Shown piece by piece: positions 5,308-6,063 of a DNA stretch of 6,063 bases; the stretch's first letter is position 1, and the number at the start of each line of letters is the position of its first letter. The translations under genes and the position numbers were made by a program. Source of the DNA: Winogradskyella sp. (GTDB taxonomy: Bacteria > Bacteroidota > Bacteroidia > Flavobacteriales > Flavobacteriaceae). Where the stretch lies: assembly GCA_030149115.1 (NCBI GenBank), contig JASBSE010000390.1:1-6063 (forward strand), given 5' to 3'. The notes under the pieces are model-generated. The model had not been told where the DNA came from, made no database searches, and worked only from the letters and a program-made list of their open reading frames with translations.

Positions 5308-6063
5308 TTACAACTTTTCTTTAATGGCTTTTCGCCAAAAGTAAATTCCGAAAACACAGGTGACAATTGCAAACATAATTCCGTTTTCGCCATGCCAATG
5401 TTCTGCACCTTGGGTCTTAATTGTTAGAGGTGGTAGTATTTTTTGAATATACACATTGCTTACCGCATGAAATAGTACTGCAGGCCAAAGACTTTTAGAT
5501 TTAAACGTGTAGTAGGCCATTATAAATGACATAGAAATAATTACGATAAAGAATGTTATAAATTCTAATAGTATATTACTGCTGTAGTAAACAAGTAGCG
5601 GCCAGTGCCATGCTGCCCAAATAACTCCACTAACAATGGATACACCTGTAAAGGAAAGTACTTTTCTTAATTCGTAGATAAAAAAGCCTCTCCAACCTAT
5701 TTCTTCTCCTAATGTTGTTGCTGATGCTCTTATTACTTCTACGGTTCCTAATAAGATGATAGCTATTATTGTGATAGATGTTGGACTTAATGTGCCAATC
5801 CCAAATAAACCAAGTTCTTTTCCCCATTCTGTAATGGATGCTTTACTGGCTAAGTTTCCAAAGCCTAAAATCCAGATAAGTAAATAAGTGATTATGGCAT
5901 ATATTGCAGGAATTAAATATGACAGTCGGATGTATTTCCAATTTCCCCAATTCCAATTTAAAGATGAAATTTTGCGCCCTTTTATTTTCAAGGTGATAAA
6001 TGCTGCTATTGCAGGACACCACATTATGGCACCAACATATATTCTTGAAGGAAATAAATTTAC
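5308..6063 (-). CDS. CPBP-family (CAAX/Rce1-like) intramembrane glutamic protease, 5' end outside window
   Basis: A multi-pass inner-membrane protein of the CPBP (Abi, Rce1-related) family. Numbering from the internal ATG at 6022-6024, the catalytic motifs are GEEIGWRGF (Glu107-Glu108, Arg112), WAAWHWP (His140) and LFHAVSN (His186, Asn190), all intact, within several hydrophobic stretches (about 36-56, 83-97, 128-148, 152-172, 215-230). Upstream of that ATG the frame stays open to the window edge and encodes VNLFPSRIYVGAI, then MWCPAIAAF. The MWCPA(I/L)AA segment is an internal transmembrane part in this family, so the true start lies beyond 6063 and at least 251 residues are present here. 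Bacterial members are linked to peptide processing, bacteriocin immunity or membrane-protein cleavage; the substrate here cannot be told. It ends at a TAA (5308-5310), 126 bp before the lipoprotein gene. Confidence 0.93.
   Translation of the reverse strand, partial: VNLFPSRIYVGAIMWCPAIAAFITLKIKGRKISSLNWNWGNWKYIRLSYLIPAIYAIITYLLIWILGFGNLASKASITEWGKELGLFGIGTLSPTSITIIAIILLGTVEVIRASATTLGEEIGWRGFFIYELRKVLSFTGVSIVSGVIWAAWHWPLLVYYSSNILLEFITFFIVIISMSFIMAYYTFKSKSLWPAVLFHAVSNVYIQKILPPLTIKTQGAEHWHGENGIMFAIVTCVFGIYFWRKAIKEKL

Noticed and set aside
6022..6024. ATG as the start codon of the CPBP protease
   Set aside because: The frame continues open to the window edge and encodes family-like residues, and MWCPAIAA is an internal segment in this family, so the real start is outside.
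1..6063. CRISPR array, tRNA, rRNA or transposase
   Set aside because: No regularly spaced repeats, cloverleaf-type sequence, rRNA-like segment or transposase motif was seen on either strand.

Overview
The window looks like a chromosomal stretch from a member of the Bacteroidota, most likely a marine-type Flavobacteriaceae. The evidence is low GC, a perfect C-terminal type IX secretion (T9SS) sorting domain, a Bacteroidota-style lipoprotein signal, a TAnnTTTG promoter element, no clear Shine-Dalgarno sequences, and the gene order spoT/rel - fur - purA. All six genes lie on the minus strand, so transcription runs from high to low coordinates. Coding density is high and no gene-free stretch exceeds 300 bases.

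Right part (5308-6063): the C-terminal portion of a CPBP (CAAX/Rce1-type) intramembrane protease. Its reading frame stays open through the right edge, so its start lies outside the window. Middle (3111-5181): a tight two-gene unit, a 146-aa lipoprotein of a Bacteroidota-specific uncharacterised family followed after 4 nt by a 541-aa secreted beta-propeller protein with a T9SS sorting domain. Both products should leave the cytoplasm, so they may form a cell-surface pair; their function is unknown. Between this unit and the next block (2919-3110) is a gene-free spacer with an imperfect inverted repeat of about 95 bp (2987-3081) that contains smaller alternative hairpins. It looks like a dispersed structured repeat or insertion scar at the border of accessory and core DNA.

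Left part (1-2918): a conserved housekeeping block of bifunctional (p)ppGpp synthetase/hydrolase, a Fur-family regulator, and the first 45 codons of purA (adenylosuccinate synthase), which runs off the left edge. fur and purA are 13 nt apart and probably co-transcribed. A good -7 element sits just upstream of fur and overlaps a palindrome TTTACGTAAA. A related 19-bp palindrome occurs at the very end of fur, just ahead of purA.

Nothing here is a clearly recognisable new system. The best candidates for a second look are the lipoprotein/propeller pair, the structured repeat at 2987-3081, the two related palindromes around fur, and the Fur homologue that lacks the usual structural-zinc cysteines.
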